From JARRQJ01 sp963810615 (GTDB lineage Bacteria > Pseudomonadota > Gammaproteobacteria > DRLM01), in contig CAWEOA010000003.1 in NCBI GenBank assembly GCA_963810615.1, positions 1 to 64,000 of the forward strand: a DNA stretch of 64,000 bases, read 5' to 3'. Under the pieces are notes generated by a model, which searched no databases, was not told the origin of the DNA, and saw only the letters and a program-made list of their open reading frames with translations. Numbering within the stretch: position 1 is the stretch's first letter; every line of letters starts with the position of its first letter. Below, one piece after another: positions 7,894-16,720 of the stretch. The position numbers and the translations under genes were made by a program.

Positions 7894-8955
7894 ATGAGCG
7901 GTAATATCAAGCGGGTTTATCCTTTTATTATGACCGGAATCTGTGCGGTGGGTTTGTTTACCGCCGCCCATGCAGCCGGGATTGAGCTGCACGGTTATGG
8001 TTATCAGGACTACGTCCAGGCGAGCAAGAACAGCTATCTGGGGGCGGATAAAAAAGGAACTTGGGATAATAATTTTCTGGGCTTGGTAGGCGCCGTCAGC
8101 CTCAATGATAAGAGCAAACTGTGGGCACAGCTGCAAGCCAGCTCGACCGATCAAAATCGATTTACCTGGTTCTTTGTTGATTACCAATTCACTAATCAAC
8201 TCCGTGGTCACATCGGTCGCGTCAAGCTGCCCATGGGCCTGTACAACGAAGTTATTGATGCCAAAAATCTACAGATATCGCAGCTGGAGCCCAGCATCTA
8301 TCAAGGTGCTTCAGACATGATGTATGACGCCTATCATGGTGTGGGTCTGGATTATGACCATGACGTCGGTGCCGGCCATCTGATGTGGCAAGTCTATGCA
8401 GGGAATATCTACGATTACACTTTCGATATCGCTACTGCCGATGCGCAGGATCGTCGTACCTTCGGCGGACGAATTACCTATCGTACGCCGGTCGATGGAT
8501 TACGGTTCATGCTTACCCTGAATAGGGTACAAATGCAGGTAATCACTAACGGGATAAAAGATAGCACGATGCGTGATGAAGACCGCGCCATCCTCTCTGC
8601 CAGCTATGTGACGGATGACTATGATCTCAAAGCTGAATATGCGAATCATAAGCGCTTGTCCGTAACGTCCAGGGGTGGCTACGTTCAGGCCGGCTACTAT
8701 CTAAATGATAAGTGGAAGCCTTATATGCGTTACGATTATTTCACTACGGATAAGAGCCAAAAATCCGACCCATCCTACTACCAAAAGACCTTCATGCTGG
8801 GCGTCGAATACAAGATTGGGCCTAGCCTTAGCGTGCGCGTGGAAGATCATCTCAATCACGGTTATGCCCTGCCAGTGGCTTCCGAGGAAGTCAGTGCCGG
8901 GGCCGGCGAAAATAACTGGGGCTTATTCGTGGCCGGGGTCAATTTCGTCTTCTGA
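7894..8955 (+). CDS. Outer-membrane porin-like beta-barrel protein
   Basis: This 353-residue protein has a signal peptide (MSGNIKRVYP start, cleavage near AHAA) followed by alternating amphipathic strands rich in Tyr, Trp and Gly. It ends in a terminal Phe (GVNFVF), the usual C-terminal signature for outer-membrane insertion by BAM. It resembles uncharacterised porins often paired with small periplasmic phosphate-binding-like proteins. The start is ATG 7894, with AAGGAG 9 nt upstream; the preceding TTG is not needed. The next gene begins 20 bp downstream on the same strand, so the two are probably one operon. The solute is unknown; an anion would fit the neighbour. Confidence 0.8.
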   Translation: MSGNIKRVYPFIMTGICAVGLFTAAHAAGIELHGYGYQDYVQASKNSYLGADKKGTWDNNFLGLVGAVSLNDKSKLWAQLQASSTDQNRFTWFFVDYQFTNQLRGHIGRVKLPMGLYNEVIDAKNLQISQLEPSIYQGASDMMYDAYHGVGLDYDHDVGAGHLMWQVYAGNIYDYTFDIATADAQDRRTFGGRITYRTPVDGLRFMLTLNRVQMQVITNGIKDSTMRDEDRAILSASYVTDDYDLKAEYANHKRLSVTSRGGYVQAGYYLNDKWKPYMRYDYFTTDKSQKSDPSYYQKTFMLGVEYKIGPSLSVRVEDHLNHGYALPVASEEVSAGAGENNWGLFVAGVNFVF

Positions 8956-8975
8956 TCATACAAAGGGTTTAAGAC

Positions 8976-9398
8976 ATGAAAAAGTTTGCAATAGTCGTTT
9001 CAATGCTCTTGGCAATAGCCGGGTTCGGTAAGACGGTGTATGCCGGTGGCGTCGTGGTTATAGTCAATAAAAATAATAACAATATCGTAGATAAGCGGTT
9101 GATTGCCAAGATCTACAATGGCGAGGCCAAGGGATGGGAAAGCGGAGGTGCAATTGCCGCTCTGGGTTTGCCGGATGATAATCCCGAAACCGCGATGTTT
9201 TGCGATGAAGTGATCGGCAAGAAGTTGTCGCACATGAAAATGGTATGGTCGCAAATGATGTTTTCCGGGCAGTCATTACCGCCAAAGCAGGTCGCCTCGG
9301 ACGATGAAATGAAAAAGATGGTGAGTGCTAATGTTAACGCGATTGGCTATATCAAGGCGTCTAGTCTGGATGATAGCGTGAAGGTTGTTATCAAATAA
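8976..9398 (+). CDS. Small periplasmic PstS-like (PBP-like) protein
   Basis: This is a 140-residue secreted protein with a signal peptide ending near VYAGG. The mature part resembles one half of the phosphate-binding PBP-like domain: VVIVNKNN, DKRLIAKIYNGEAKGW (the usual 'Lxx IFxGxxxxW' element of PstS) and NAIGYIKASSLDDSVKVV at the end. Full PstS is over 300 residues, so this is a mini version. No ABC permease or ATPase is nearby, which argues against ordinary uptake. It follows the porin gene by 20 bp and probably works with it, perhaps as a periplasmic anion-binding or sensing partner (inference). Confidence 0.8.
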   Translation: MKKFAIVVSMLLAIAGFGKTVYAGGVVVIVNKNNNNIVDKRLIAKIYNGEAKGWESGGAIAALGLPDDNPETAMFCDEVIGKKLSHMKMVWSQMMFSGQSLPPKQVASDDEMKKMVSANVNAIGYIKASSLDDSVKVVIK

Positions 9399-9420
9399 TA
9401 CACGCTTATAAATAACAGCG

Positions 9421-9651
9421 ATGTATGAACGACTGAATCAGTTTCTGGGCGAAGCACCACCGGAGCATGCTTTAGTTACTCTCCATCCAGGATTCGGCAT
9501 ACCCAAGACATGTGCTGTTTATATCTGGGATGAAATCGCTCAGAGCGGTGCGCGTTTCGCGCTGGCGAATATCCGACCGGTCCAGTGGGAAGTGGATGCC
9601 GAGATCACATTGGAGAGAAAGTCGGTAATCGCCGCTAGCCGACCAAAGTAA
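9421..9651 (+). CDS. Small hypothetical protein downstream of the PstS-like gene
   Basis: A 76-residue frame starts at an ATG 22 bp after the PstS-like gene and could be the last gene of that operon. No clear Shine-Dalgarno is present. The composition is protein-like and soluble (ALVTLHPGFGIPKT, CAVYIWDEIAQSGARF), with no signal peptide or membrane helix. I do not recognise a family. A small hairpin, AACACT-TCGG-AGTGTT at 9650-9665, sits at its stop codon and may end transcription. Confidence 0.45.
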   Translation: MYERLNQFLGEAPPEHALVTLHPGFGIPKTCAVYIWDEIAQSGARFALANIRPVQWEVDAEITLERKSVIAASRPK

Positions 9652-9665
9652 CACTTCGGAGTGTT
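9650..9665. terminator. Possible hairpin between convergent transcripts
   Basis: A perfect 6-bp stem (AACACT/AGTGTT) with a stable TCGG tetraloop lies between the convergent porin operon and sorAB. The U-tract is interrupted (TCCGCTTCGTTTTT), so factor-independent termination is uncertain. Confidence 0.35.
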
Positions 9666-9703
9666 TCCGCTTCGTTTTTCATCACTGCATTGACAGAGGC
9701 GAC

Positions 9704-10042
9704 TTATGGGCGGCCTTTTATCCGGGAACCATAAGCGGAATCGAGGTAATTGGCCACCTTCTCCGCGTCAGCCTCGGGCAGCGGGCAGCCAAAGACCTTG
9801 CGCATCTTATTGACCGTAGACAGCCATTTGTCGAGCCCCATAGGCGGCTGCATTTCTATGTAGTCCGATGAGTGGCAAATGACGCAGTACTGGCCTGCGA
9901 GGTCAGCATTTAGGCCAGGCCGGAAGCTCTGTTTCGGTTCGGGCAGTGTGATGCTGATTGCTGCAGCCGACACGAGCGCTGGGAACATCAGTATACCGGT
10001 CATCAAGGCGGCGCGCAGGCCAATATTAAATATCCTTTTCAT
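9704..10042 (-). CDS. sorB: Sulfite dehydrogenase cytochrome c subunit
   Basis: This 112-residue monohaem c-type cytochrome is likely the electron-accepting subunit of the periplasmic sulfite dehydrogenase. A signal peptide covers about residues 1-27. The haem-binding motif CVICH is at 53-57, and a downstream Met (KMRKVFG) can serve as the distal ligand. The C-terminal part (ADAEKVANYLDSAYG) is typical of small SorB-like cytochromes. The gene begins 9 bp after the end of sorA, with GGAGG 5 nt before its ATG, so the two are translated from one message. Electrons from sulfite would pass through this protein towards cytochrome c and a terminal oxidase. Confidence 0.87.
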   Translation of the reverse strand: MKRIFNIGLRAALMTGILMFPALVSAAAISITLPEPKQSFRPGLNADLAGQYCVICHSSDYIEMQPPMGLDKWLSTVNKMRKVFGCPLPEADAEKVANYLDSAYGSRIKGRP

Positions 10043-10051
10043 GGGTGCCTC

Positions 10052-11296
10052 CTATACCGCCTTGATGTTGACCATCTCTACCATGTTGCGCATATAACCC
10101 GACGGGTTCCAACGCGGGGTGAATCGCTGCGATTCACCAATCTGGTTGAAGGCGATGCTGGCTAGCATGTAATCTAGCCCTTTCTTGGGCGTAAAGCGTG
10201 CTTCCCATTGGCGGAAGCTGTATTTTCCGAGATCTTTTCCCAATGCCGCATCTATCCAGGTCTGACCGCCATCGGTAGTGAACAGCACTTTTTTGATGCC
10301 ATAGCCGCCATCGAAGGCCAAGCCACGAATCGTATGAGCCATGTTGCCTATCAACATCCCGCCCGCCTGCACTGAGGTGATAAAGGAACGGACGTCCATG
10401 CGGTTGAGAGGCACGGTCTTATTGGGTTTGCCGCCTGGCTCGACACAGGCGCAGGGATTGTCCGGGATACGATAAGCGGGATTCATCCAAAACTGTTTAT
10501 CCTCCTCATTCAGCGCCTCTATATCATTGATCGCCTTTACCCAGTAGGTGGCGTACCAGCCTGGGACGACTAAACGCAGTGGAAAGCCGTTGAGAACAGG
10601 AAGCGGCTCGTTATTCATGCTGTACGCCAGGATGACGTCTTCGCCCAGTGCCATGTCGGTCACCAGGCTCTTGCGAAAATCCGGCGTCGATTCCAGCACC
10701 GGCTTGTCGGCGCCATTGAAACGTATCTGTACGGCATCACTCACCAGTTCGGCCTGCTTAAGAATGTCGCGCAGACGAACTCCCTTCCACAAGGCATTAC
10801 CCATGGCGCCGTTCCCCCATTCACCGCCGGGCACGCGAGGTTCGAAATAACCGCGACTGTTTCCGGAACACTGGCAGACGGCGGCTACCTCCACGGCTTC
10901 ATATTTAGTTTTAATATCATCTAGAGAAAGCCTCAGCGGTTTCTTGACTCGACCGTGCACGTTGACGGCAAAAGCGGCGGGGTCTACCTGGGTTGGAACA
11001 TCGGCCAGATGCCAGCGCACGAAAAAGGCGTCATTGGGGGTAAAAACATTATCATTGAAAATCGGAAACGGCGTCTCTAGCTGTACCGGTCTGGTAGTCA
11101 TGAGCATTAATGGCCGTTTCTGGGGATAGGTCACCAGCGGCCTCTTGCCATTGGCAAAGGGAAGCATCACGGAACCGCTTGCCGCCGCCGCACCTTTTGC
11201 GCCCAACAGGGCCGCACCACCGAGACCTGCGATCTTCAGGAAAAAATCACGCCTGGACGAACTAACCTCTAGCTCTTCCGATCTTTTCTTAGCCAT
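10052..11296 (-). CDS. sorA: Periplasmic molybdenum sulfite dehydrogenase catalytic subunit
   Basis: This is a 414-residue sulfite oxidase-family enzyme that oxidises sulfite to sulfate in the periplasm. A twin-arginine signal (SSRRDFFLKIAGLGGA) shows export of the folded molybdoenzyme. The oxidoreductase molybdopterin domain follows, with the Mo-ligating Cys in CQCSGNSRG (Cys143). The C-terminal Ig-like dimerisation domain of this family is recognisable from KKVLFTTDGGQTW and RQWEARF. The frame can be extended upstream, but the ATG at 11296 has GGAGG 7 nt ahead and is preferred. The cofactor is molybdopterin without a nucleotide, made with MoaB and MoeA, both present elsewhere in the window. 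Together with sorB it indicates lithotrophic use or detoxification of sulfite. Confidence 0.93.
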   Translation of the reverse strand: MAKKRSEELEVSSSRRDFFLKIAGLGGAALLGAKGAAAASGSVMLPFANGKRPLVTYPQKRPLMLMTTRPVQLETPFPIFNDNVFTPNDAFFVRWHLADVPTQVDPAAFAVNVHGRVKKPLRLSLDDIKTKYEAVEVAAVCQCSGNSRGYFEPRVPGGEWGNGAMGNALWKGVRLRDILKQAELVSDAVQIRFNGADKPVLESTPDFRKSLVTDMALGEDVILAYSMNNEPLPVLNGFPLRLVVPGWYATYWVKAINDIEALNEEDKQFWMNPAYRIPDNPCACVEPGGKPNKTVPLNRMDVRSFITSVQAGGMLIGNMAHTIRGLAFDGGYGIKKVLFTTDGGQTWIDAALGKDLGKYSFRQWEARFTPKKGLDYMLASIAFNQIGESQRFTPRWNPSGYMRNMVEMVNIKAV

Positions 11297-12003
11297 GGTG
11301 AGCCTCCTTGGTTTGTTCTTCGCGGCCGACAAGAAAAATATAGCCCACATTTCCTAATTATCAATAATCATATTTATTAAAAATTTCTTGGAATGGTTTC
11401 CAGAGACCTATCCACAAATCGGGTCGTCGTTAGACTAAAGGATTAGAGAGTCTGCTATGGACAATTAATCTGGCGTCAATATTTTAGGCGCATCCCCGCG
11501 TCATTGATGTCATATGACATGTTGTGTGTTGCCGTCTATGTTCAATTGAACATTAATGTAAAAGACATGCAGATCCGACAATGGCTAAATAACTGTGAGA
11601 TGCCATTTCTCTAGGATTGGTTTTGGATAATAGTCATTCAGAAGAGAATCAACATGCTATAAATTCCAGAACGGTGTCAATTGGTTGTATGTTCAATCGT
11701 GCTGATTTACCCATGCTTCCGTACATCTGAACCCACTCTGTGGCATAGCGTACAGACGCAATCCTTCCAAGCTCCTATCTTGAATGCTCGGTAAGTCTCT
11801 TATCCCGTTACGTCCCATAATTTTATTGACGAGGATCGACATGCTAAGGATCAGATTCAGCCTAATCCGAATAGCGTAGGAAACTCGTCGCTACGATGGG
11901 TGTGAGCTGCAAGCGGATTTAATCCTTTGAATATGAGCTTGGCTGTCACGACCACTGCGATACATAGAGGGTGACGGATAATTAATTCGAGGAGGAGTTT
12001 TAC
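11297..12003. other. Gene-free spacer between sorA and the DUF2892 gene
   Basis: This 707-bp region separates divergent genes and should contain the sorAB promoter near 11300-11400 and another before 12004. No coding frame with a ribosome binding site was found. No clear palindromic operator or RNA gene was recognised. Confidence 0.4.
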
Positions 12004-12471
12004 ATGCTTATTTTAATGAAGAATTTAAACTTGGAGCAAAACATTGGGCTTATTGATCGCATATTCCGTGGTGCGATCGCCTTACATGTGATCGGTCTGC
12101 CGCTTTTTTCTCTTGAGCAAGCCGGATTGCTGTCTTGGCATGGATACGTAATCCTTCTCGGGGTTTATCCCGCGCTCACGTCTATCCTAGGCTGGGATCC
12201 ATTTTACGTTCTATTCCGGGTGAGTAGTTGCGAAGCCTCGTACCATGAGCAGCGTGGAATGCTTCCTTATGAGATGAATGCTGGATTGGGGTACAACCTC
12301 ACTGTAGAGAGAAAACATGATTTTGATCACAGTATGTCCGCAGTTCATCTTGATAGTGAAGATTGGATGGATGGAGGCGTAAACGATAAAGTCCAAAATA
12401 GGATACTCGCCCTTGCCGCGGTGATCTTAACTTTATCGATCATGGCCTACGTATCCTGGTTAAGCGGTTGA
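12004..12471 (+). CDS. DUF2892 (YgaP-like) membrane protein
   Basis: This 155-residue protein has an N-terminal DUF2892-type membrane unit. NIGLIDRIFRGAIALHVIGLP matches the 'N-x-G-x-x-D-R-x-x-R' start of that family, and a second helix (HGYVILLGVYPALTSILGW) follows. A hydrophilic stretch of about 50 residues separates this from a final hydrophobic helix (ILALAAVILTLSIMAYVSW), so the protein is longer than the usual ~65-residue domain. GAGGAGG lies 9-10 nt before the ATG. The function of DUF2892 is unknown; in YgaP it is joined to a rhodanese. No rhodanese is nearby. Confidence 0.75.
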   Translation: MLILMKNLNLEQNIGLIDRIFRGAIALHVIGLPLFSLEQAGLLSWHGYVILLGVYPALTSILGWDPFYVLFRVSSCEASYHEQRGMLPYEMNAGLGYNLTVERKHDFDHSMSAVHLDSEDWMDGGVNDKVQNRILALAAVILTLSIMAYVSWLSG

Positions 12472-12777
12472 GCGCGCCGATTATGCGATCTGATCTATAG
12501 TAAGTAGAAGCACGCGGAGAGTAAAACGGAGTGTGACGAGCCTCGAATAGGCGAAGGGGCTGTCATTTTTTCGAAGATCGCGCATTAGTGCGGTTGGGGT
12601 AATATGAATATACGGATTACATATAAAATCATGTGCTGGGCGATATCGATGCATCGCTTGTGCGTGTGCCGATCAGCTGCGTCTCATGGCTGCGTTCGTG
12701 TGCCGGCATAGGATGGGCCGATGGGCTGCAACTGCTTATCTCGACTTGATGCCTCAGTGCAGGCTCCAAAATATTCA
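12472..12777. other. Spacer between convergent genes
   Basis: This 306-bp stretch lies between the DUF2892 gene and the convergent Crp-family gene. No gene, RNA or clear terminator was recognised. Confidence 0.4.
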
Positions 12778-13491
12778 TTAGGTGATCACGTCAGGGAGCA
12801 GGCGATCGAATTCTTTTTTGACCACCTGGTAACACTCACAGGCCTGCGCCTCCAATCCCGGGCGATCCAATACGGTGATGCGTCCTCGCTTGTAGAGAAT
12901 AAGCCCGTCGTCCTGTAATTTACCGGCGGCCTCTGTGACCCCTTCACGACGCACACCGAGCATATTGGCTATCAACTCCTGAGTCATGGTCAGCTCGTTG
13001 GACGGTAGCCGATCCAGGCTCATCAGCAACCAGCGACACAGTTGTTGATGTACGGAATGATGGCGATTGCAAACCGCCGTCTGGGACATCTGGGTAATCA
13101 GCGCCTGGGTGTATTTCAGCAACAGATGCATTAGTGGCCCGGCCCGATCGAATTCATCCTGGAGCAACTGCGCTTTGAGCCGGAATCCGTAGCCCGCACT
13201 TTGCACAATGGCACGACTCGGTGTAGATTCGCCGCCCATATACAGGGCAATGCCGAGCACACCTTCGTTGCCGACCACCGCAATCTCGGCCGATGCGCCA
13301 TTTTCCATAACGTAAAGTAGAGAAATTATGGATGTCGTGGGGAAATAGGCATAGTCTAATCGGTCGCCGGACTCGTACAGGATCTCCCCAAGCGGCAACT
13401 GTACGGGAAACAGATGGGGATAGATGCGCGCGCGAGCGGATTCGGGCAAGGAGGCGAGAAGATGGTTATCTTTGGGGTTGGGACAAGACAT
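12778..13491 (-). CDS. Crp/Fnr-family transcriptional regulator
   Basis: This is a 237-residue regulator with an N-terminal cyclic-nucleotide-binding-like beta barrel (about 30-140; LPLGEILYESGDRLDYAYFP, VVGNEGVLGIALYMGG) and a C-terminal winged helix (about 155-220). Its recognition region is QELIANMLGVRREGVTEAA. There is no N-terminal Fe-S cysteine cluster of the Fnr type, and the cAMP phosphate-binding RxS motif of Crp is not evident, so the effector is open. The start is the ATG at 13491, with GGAGGTG 6 nt upstream. The gene is alone; a group of GTCACA half-sites lies about 270 bp upstream. Confidence 0.9.
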   Translation of the reverse strand: MSCPNPKDNHLLASLPESARARIYPHLFPVQLPLGEILYESGDRLDYAYFPTTSIISLLYVMENGASAEIAVVGNEGVLGIALYMGGESTPSRAIVQSAGYGFRLKAQLLQDEFDRAGPLMHLLLKYTQALITQMSQTAVCNRHHSVHQQLCRWLLMSLDRLPSNELTMTQELIANMLGVRREGVTEAAGKLQDDGLILYKRGRITVLDRPGLEAQACECYQVVKKEFDRLLPDVIT

Positions 13492-14244
13492 ATGACACCT
13501 CCATGTTGTCATGTTTTTCAACTACTTTTTTTGCTTAGACTAAATCTAGTGGGATACATGCGCGTTGGTTTAGATCCCCCCTAAGTCTCTTGAGTTACAC
13601 TTTTCTCGCGACTTCCCTCCTCAGATAAAATTCATGAAGTGCTTACATTGTATGTCATTTTCTCCCTAGGCGGAATCGAGATACCGCAGTTTCGTGTGGT
13701 GGCATAATTGCCGGAATGTTGTGTCTTCGAAGGCATATTAAACTAGCATAATAATAGTCACAGATAAGTCACACTTGTGACCCAGCATCTCGGCTTTCTT
13801 GTCTTAATCGCTTTTGCCCAGGGATTACGCTAAGCGATGGCGCCACCTAAATGACTCACACAACTGGCGTTCGTATTCTTCTGTCAATGTCCTCAACAGT
13901 CCGACTGTACGCATACACGCAGCCATAAAGGTGAGCTATCCGTCACTTTCAATTTATAGGTGATAGTAGGGAAAGGAGGCTAGCATGCTGTCCCATTAAT
14001 AAATAATGCAATTGATGGAGGGTATTTCATTCAGAGGGAATACCCATGCCACCCGGCTGCTCGAAGAATGCGGAGATTAAGTTGACCAGTGGTGATAAAA
14101 ATGTAGTAGTTTCAACAGCCGTTCGCGGCTACTACAGAACATCCACGCTGAGACGCGTAGGGCGGGAAGTGCTTCTGTCATGCCGGTGCAGGGCAGCCAT
14201 GCTTCTACTATCATCATGATCGGCGGCGCGTTTCATCTGTTGAT
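13492..14244. other. Gene-free spacer upstream of the Crp-family gene
   Basis: This 753-bp region contains three GTCACA/TGTGAC half-sites (13757-13781) and a GC hairpin with loop TTCG near 14115-14135 (GCCG-TTCG-CGGC). No coding frame is supported. Confidence 0.4.
13757..13781. promoter_or_regulatory. Cluster of GTCACA half-sites, possible operator
   Basis: GTCACA occurs at 13757 and again at 13768, where it forms the perfect palindrome GTCACA-CT-TGTGAC (13768-13781). The 11-bp spacing between the two direct copies is one helical turn, as expected for a protein-binding site. It lies upstream of the Crp-family gene. The arrangement differs from the canonical Crp site TGTGA-N6-TCACA, so the binder is unknown. 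Confidence 0.25.
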
Positions 14245-14826
14245 TTACTGGCCTAAAGAGCGGCTATCTACCGTACCACTTCTTTCTAATCTAATCTGGC
14301 GTAGTTCTTCAGCATTCGTAATCAGCCTCCAACGCGAAAGAACCTCCGCACCAACTGCTCCGTCAGCGAAATCAATAAGAAATTTTGTCTCACCCTTCAA
14401 AAGTATTTTCCGGCTAAGAAGTTCTTCGGCAACCACCTCAACTGCTGTTTTATTCTCTTGTTTGCACATGAATACGACCGCATTATCGAGATATAGCCTT
14501 AACGAGCCGCCATTATGGGCTACTATAATATTTTCAGCTTTTTCAAAGTCAGAGCCGCAACCGAGCAGCGCGGCTTCGACATTCCATCCTGCGGCGAAAC
14601 TAGCGGCAAAACCTGATAAATATATCGTAACCATGCTGCGCCAAACTTCATTGTTCTCGGACCAAGAATATTTTTCATGTATAAGGTGACCTAATGTTCC
14701 TCCCTCCTCATTTGGGAGGATAGAAAGCTCACCGTGTTCGATATCCGGTAGTAATCGATATGCTGAAACGGCATGCCCCGCCTCATGGTAGGCAACAGAC
14801 TTAAAATCATGAATAAAGGTATTCAT
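14245..14826 (-). CDS. Standalone M41-like zinc metalloprotease domain
   Basis: This 193-residue protein resembles the C-terminal peptidase M41 domain of FtsH without its AAA+ ATPase or membrane part. The zinc-binding HExxH motif is HEAGH at about residues 14-18, preceded by KSVAY as in FtsH and followed by AVSAYRLLPD. A later acidic segment (ALLGCGSDFEKAE) corresponds to the region of the third ligand in M41, where GSDxxxA is typical. The start was placed at the ATG at 14826, with GGAG 8 nt upstream; the longer frame adds 36 unlikely residues. Without an unfoldase it would act on small or unfolded substrates, or may work with a separate partner (inference). Confidence 0.78.
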   Translation of the reverse strand: MNTFIHDFKSVAYHEAGHAVSAYRLLPDIEHGELSILPNEEGGTLGHLIHEKYSWSENNEVWRSMVTIYLSGFAASFAAGWNVEAALLGCGSDFEKAENIIVAHNGGSLRLYLDNAVVFMCKQENKTAVEVVAEELLSRKILLKGETKFLIDFADGAVGAEVLSRWRLITNAEELRQIRLERSGTVDSRSLGQ

Positions 14827-15621
14827 GAAACAACTCCTTTGGCTCATCACGTAAATTGCGGTCATCAAACTTGCTGCTATCCAAGGATGTAGATTATAAA
14901 GATTCGACTTACTATTATAATCATCAAGCCGCAAATATACGTTGTGACAGTATTAGTATGGTCGGCACCAAGTGTGTCCAGAGCAATTCATTACATGCAG
15001 TTATATAACCGACTATGATAAAGCATAGATTACGTGCGTCGCCATATTTCTCAAAATCTGAAGGGACGTACAAGCTTCCAGTCGCTTGTGTATTGTGGCG
15101 ACGATTTATGACTTCAGGCCCCGCCTTAGCCCTGCGTTCTATACGTTCCATCCTGACGCGGCGGATCATGGGCGGATATTAGCTACACCGGTTCGGTTGC
15201 TCACATTATGTCTTCAATCGCGCTAACGTGCGGTCTCCAACAAAACGTCCGATCCTCCGACTGGTTGTTGTCTCTCGTGCTTCGCTTCGCTCCCAATGTG
15301 CTCGTCGAATATATCCCCCTGTCTAGTGGGGAAAACGGTTTGGTTTTAATTAATTGTAAAATGTTGAGTGAATAAGTAAGGGAAAAATATCATTGTGAAT
15401 CATGTGGTCAATCCAGGCGAAAGGGATGGGGGCCGTCCGTAAGGCAGTGAGGAATAGTTTGCATGCCTGGGGTTGGTGGAATATCTATCCATATGAAATT
15501 TATATAGGTGTAGTAACCTGACATCCCAATCGCTCGTCTTGTGTGTGTCATCGCACAGACTCCGATCGGTGATGTGGCTACGTTCATTCCCCCATTATTA
15601 AATTACGGCTCGGAGGAAGAC
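14827..15621. other. Gene-poor spacer
   Basis: This 795-bp region lies between divergent genes. A minus-strand frame at 14924-15169 lacks a ribosome binding site and family features and was not accepted. No repeats or RNA genes were recognised. Confidence 0.4.
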
Positions 15622-15957
15622 ATGGCGTACCGTTGGAACACCCGAAGAGAAATCAACTTGCCCATAATGATCTATCATAATCCGGTTGGATTTATATCCG
15701 CCTCGATCAAGAATGTCAGCGCAGACGGAATTCTCGTGGATACGGGTCAATTTAGCTTGCCAAAGGGGGCTGTCGTGGAGTTGGCAGGGGCAGGATCATG
15801 GCAATTGGAAAGCAAAATGGGTCTCCCGAAGGCTTTGATTACTCATGTTGACAATGACGGTCAGGCGGTATTGATGCTGCTTTCGACTGGAGCAAAAGTG
15901 GCCGATATGCGGGATAGTAACGAATGCGATTGGGCGACGGAACCACTCTTCCAATAG
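15622..15957 (+). CDS. PilZ-domain protein, single domain
   Basis: This 111-residue protein is essentially one PilZ domain. The c-di-GMP-binding signature is split as usual: an RxxxR-like element near the N terminus (NTRREINLPIMIYHN) and the N/D-x-S-x-x-G element in NVSADGILVDTG. Beta strands follow to residue ~100. The start was moved to the ATG at 15622 because GGAGG lies 6 nt upstream; the longer frame has no ribosome binding site. It probably acts as a c-di-GMP effector, but no partner gene is adjacent. Confidence 0.75.
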   Translation: MAYRWNTRREINLPIMIYHNPVGFISASIKNVSADGILVDTGQFSLPKGAVVELAGAGSWQLESKMGLPKALITHVDNDGQAVLMLLSTGAKVADMRDSNECDWATEPLFQ

Positions 15958-16720
15958 GTGGCCGCGACAGGACTGGAATTTGGCAAAGTGAAGTGAACTA
16001 TTATGAATACGCATTTTTTAAGCGATAATTCATGAATCGGTGCGGGACATCAAGGCGTGATGAGCTAAGCTGACGCGGATATAGTCAATTCTATCCAGGT
16101 TTCAATATGGTCGAAACCGATACCAAGGATTCCGATAATCCAAGGTTTCGTGACTTTCCCCGACACTGGAACAATACAATCTTCGCACTCGTGCCTTACG
16201 TATGAAGGATGGCGCATCGACTGAGGTGCGCTCGCGAGTGCTGCCGGGTGGTCAAAAGTTGAATTCTATCGTCTGCGTCCCCGACGCTAACACAGGCTGA
16301 GTTTTAGCGAGCATACATTTCAATATCAAAAAGAGATGGGCTGTTGTGGATCGAGGGCAATCCTAGGTCAAAGTCAGCCCTCGATTACTATTGATATTCG
16401 ATCCAGATTCCAGAAGATCCGCTACCTGAATTCTATCCTGGATAAGCCATTCACGTGATGTAAAAGTCATATTCCAATATTGCATGCTTATTGAGATTTA
16501 CAGTAATGCTGCATTCAGTGCCGACTGATGCTTATTTTATTAACCAATCACAGGCTTACAATTATCTTATATGGGTTTTCATACAGTCTGATGGGCATGC
16601 CGTCGTTTTTGTTACGAGAAAAATTCATTCGGTTATACGTTATTTATATGACCTACATCACAAAAATACATCACGTCATTAGTCATAATTAAGCGGTAGG
16701 GTAAATAAGGAGAAAATAAT
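15958..16720. other. Spacer with a hairpin, upstream of the small secreted protein
   Basis: No gene is supported in this 763-bp stretch. A 9-bp inverted repeat is present at 16350-16385. The AT-rich part at about 16600-16720 probably carries the promoter of the following gene, whose AAGGAG site is at the end of the spacer. Confidence 0.4.
16350..16385. repeat. Inverted repeat
   Basis: ATCGAGGGC and GCCCTCGAT form a perfect 9-bp stem with an 18-nt loop. There is no U-run after it, so it is not an obvious terminator. Its role is unknown. Confidence 0.4.

Noticed and set aside
14924..15169. 81-codon minus-strand frame in the spacer before the M41 gene
   Set aside because: No ribosome binding site and no family resemblance; composition not convincing.
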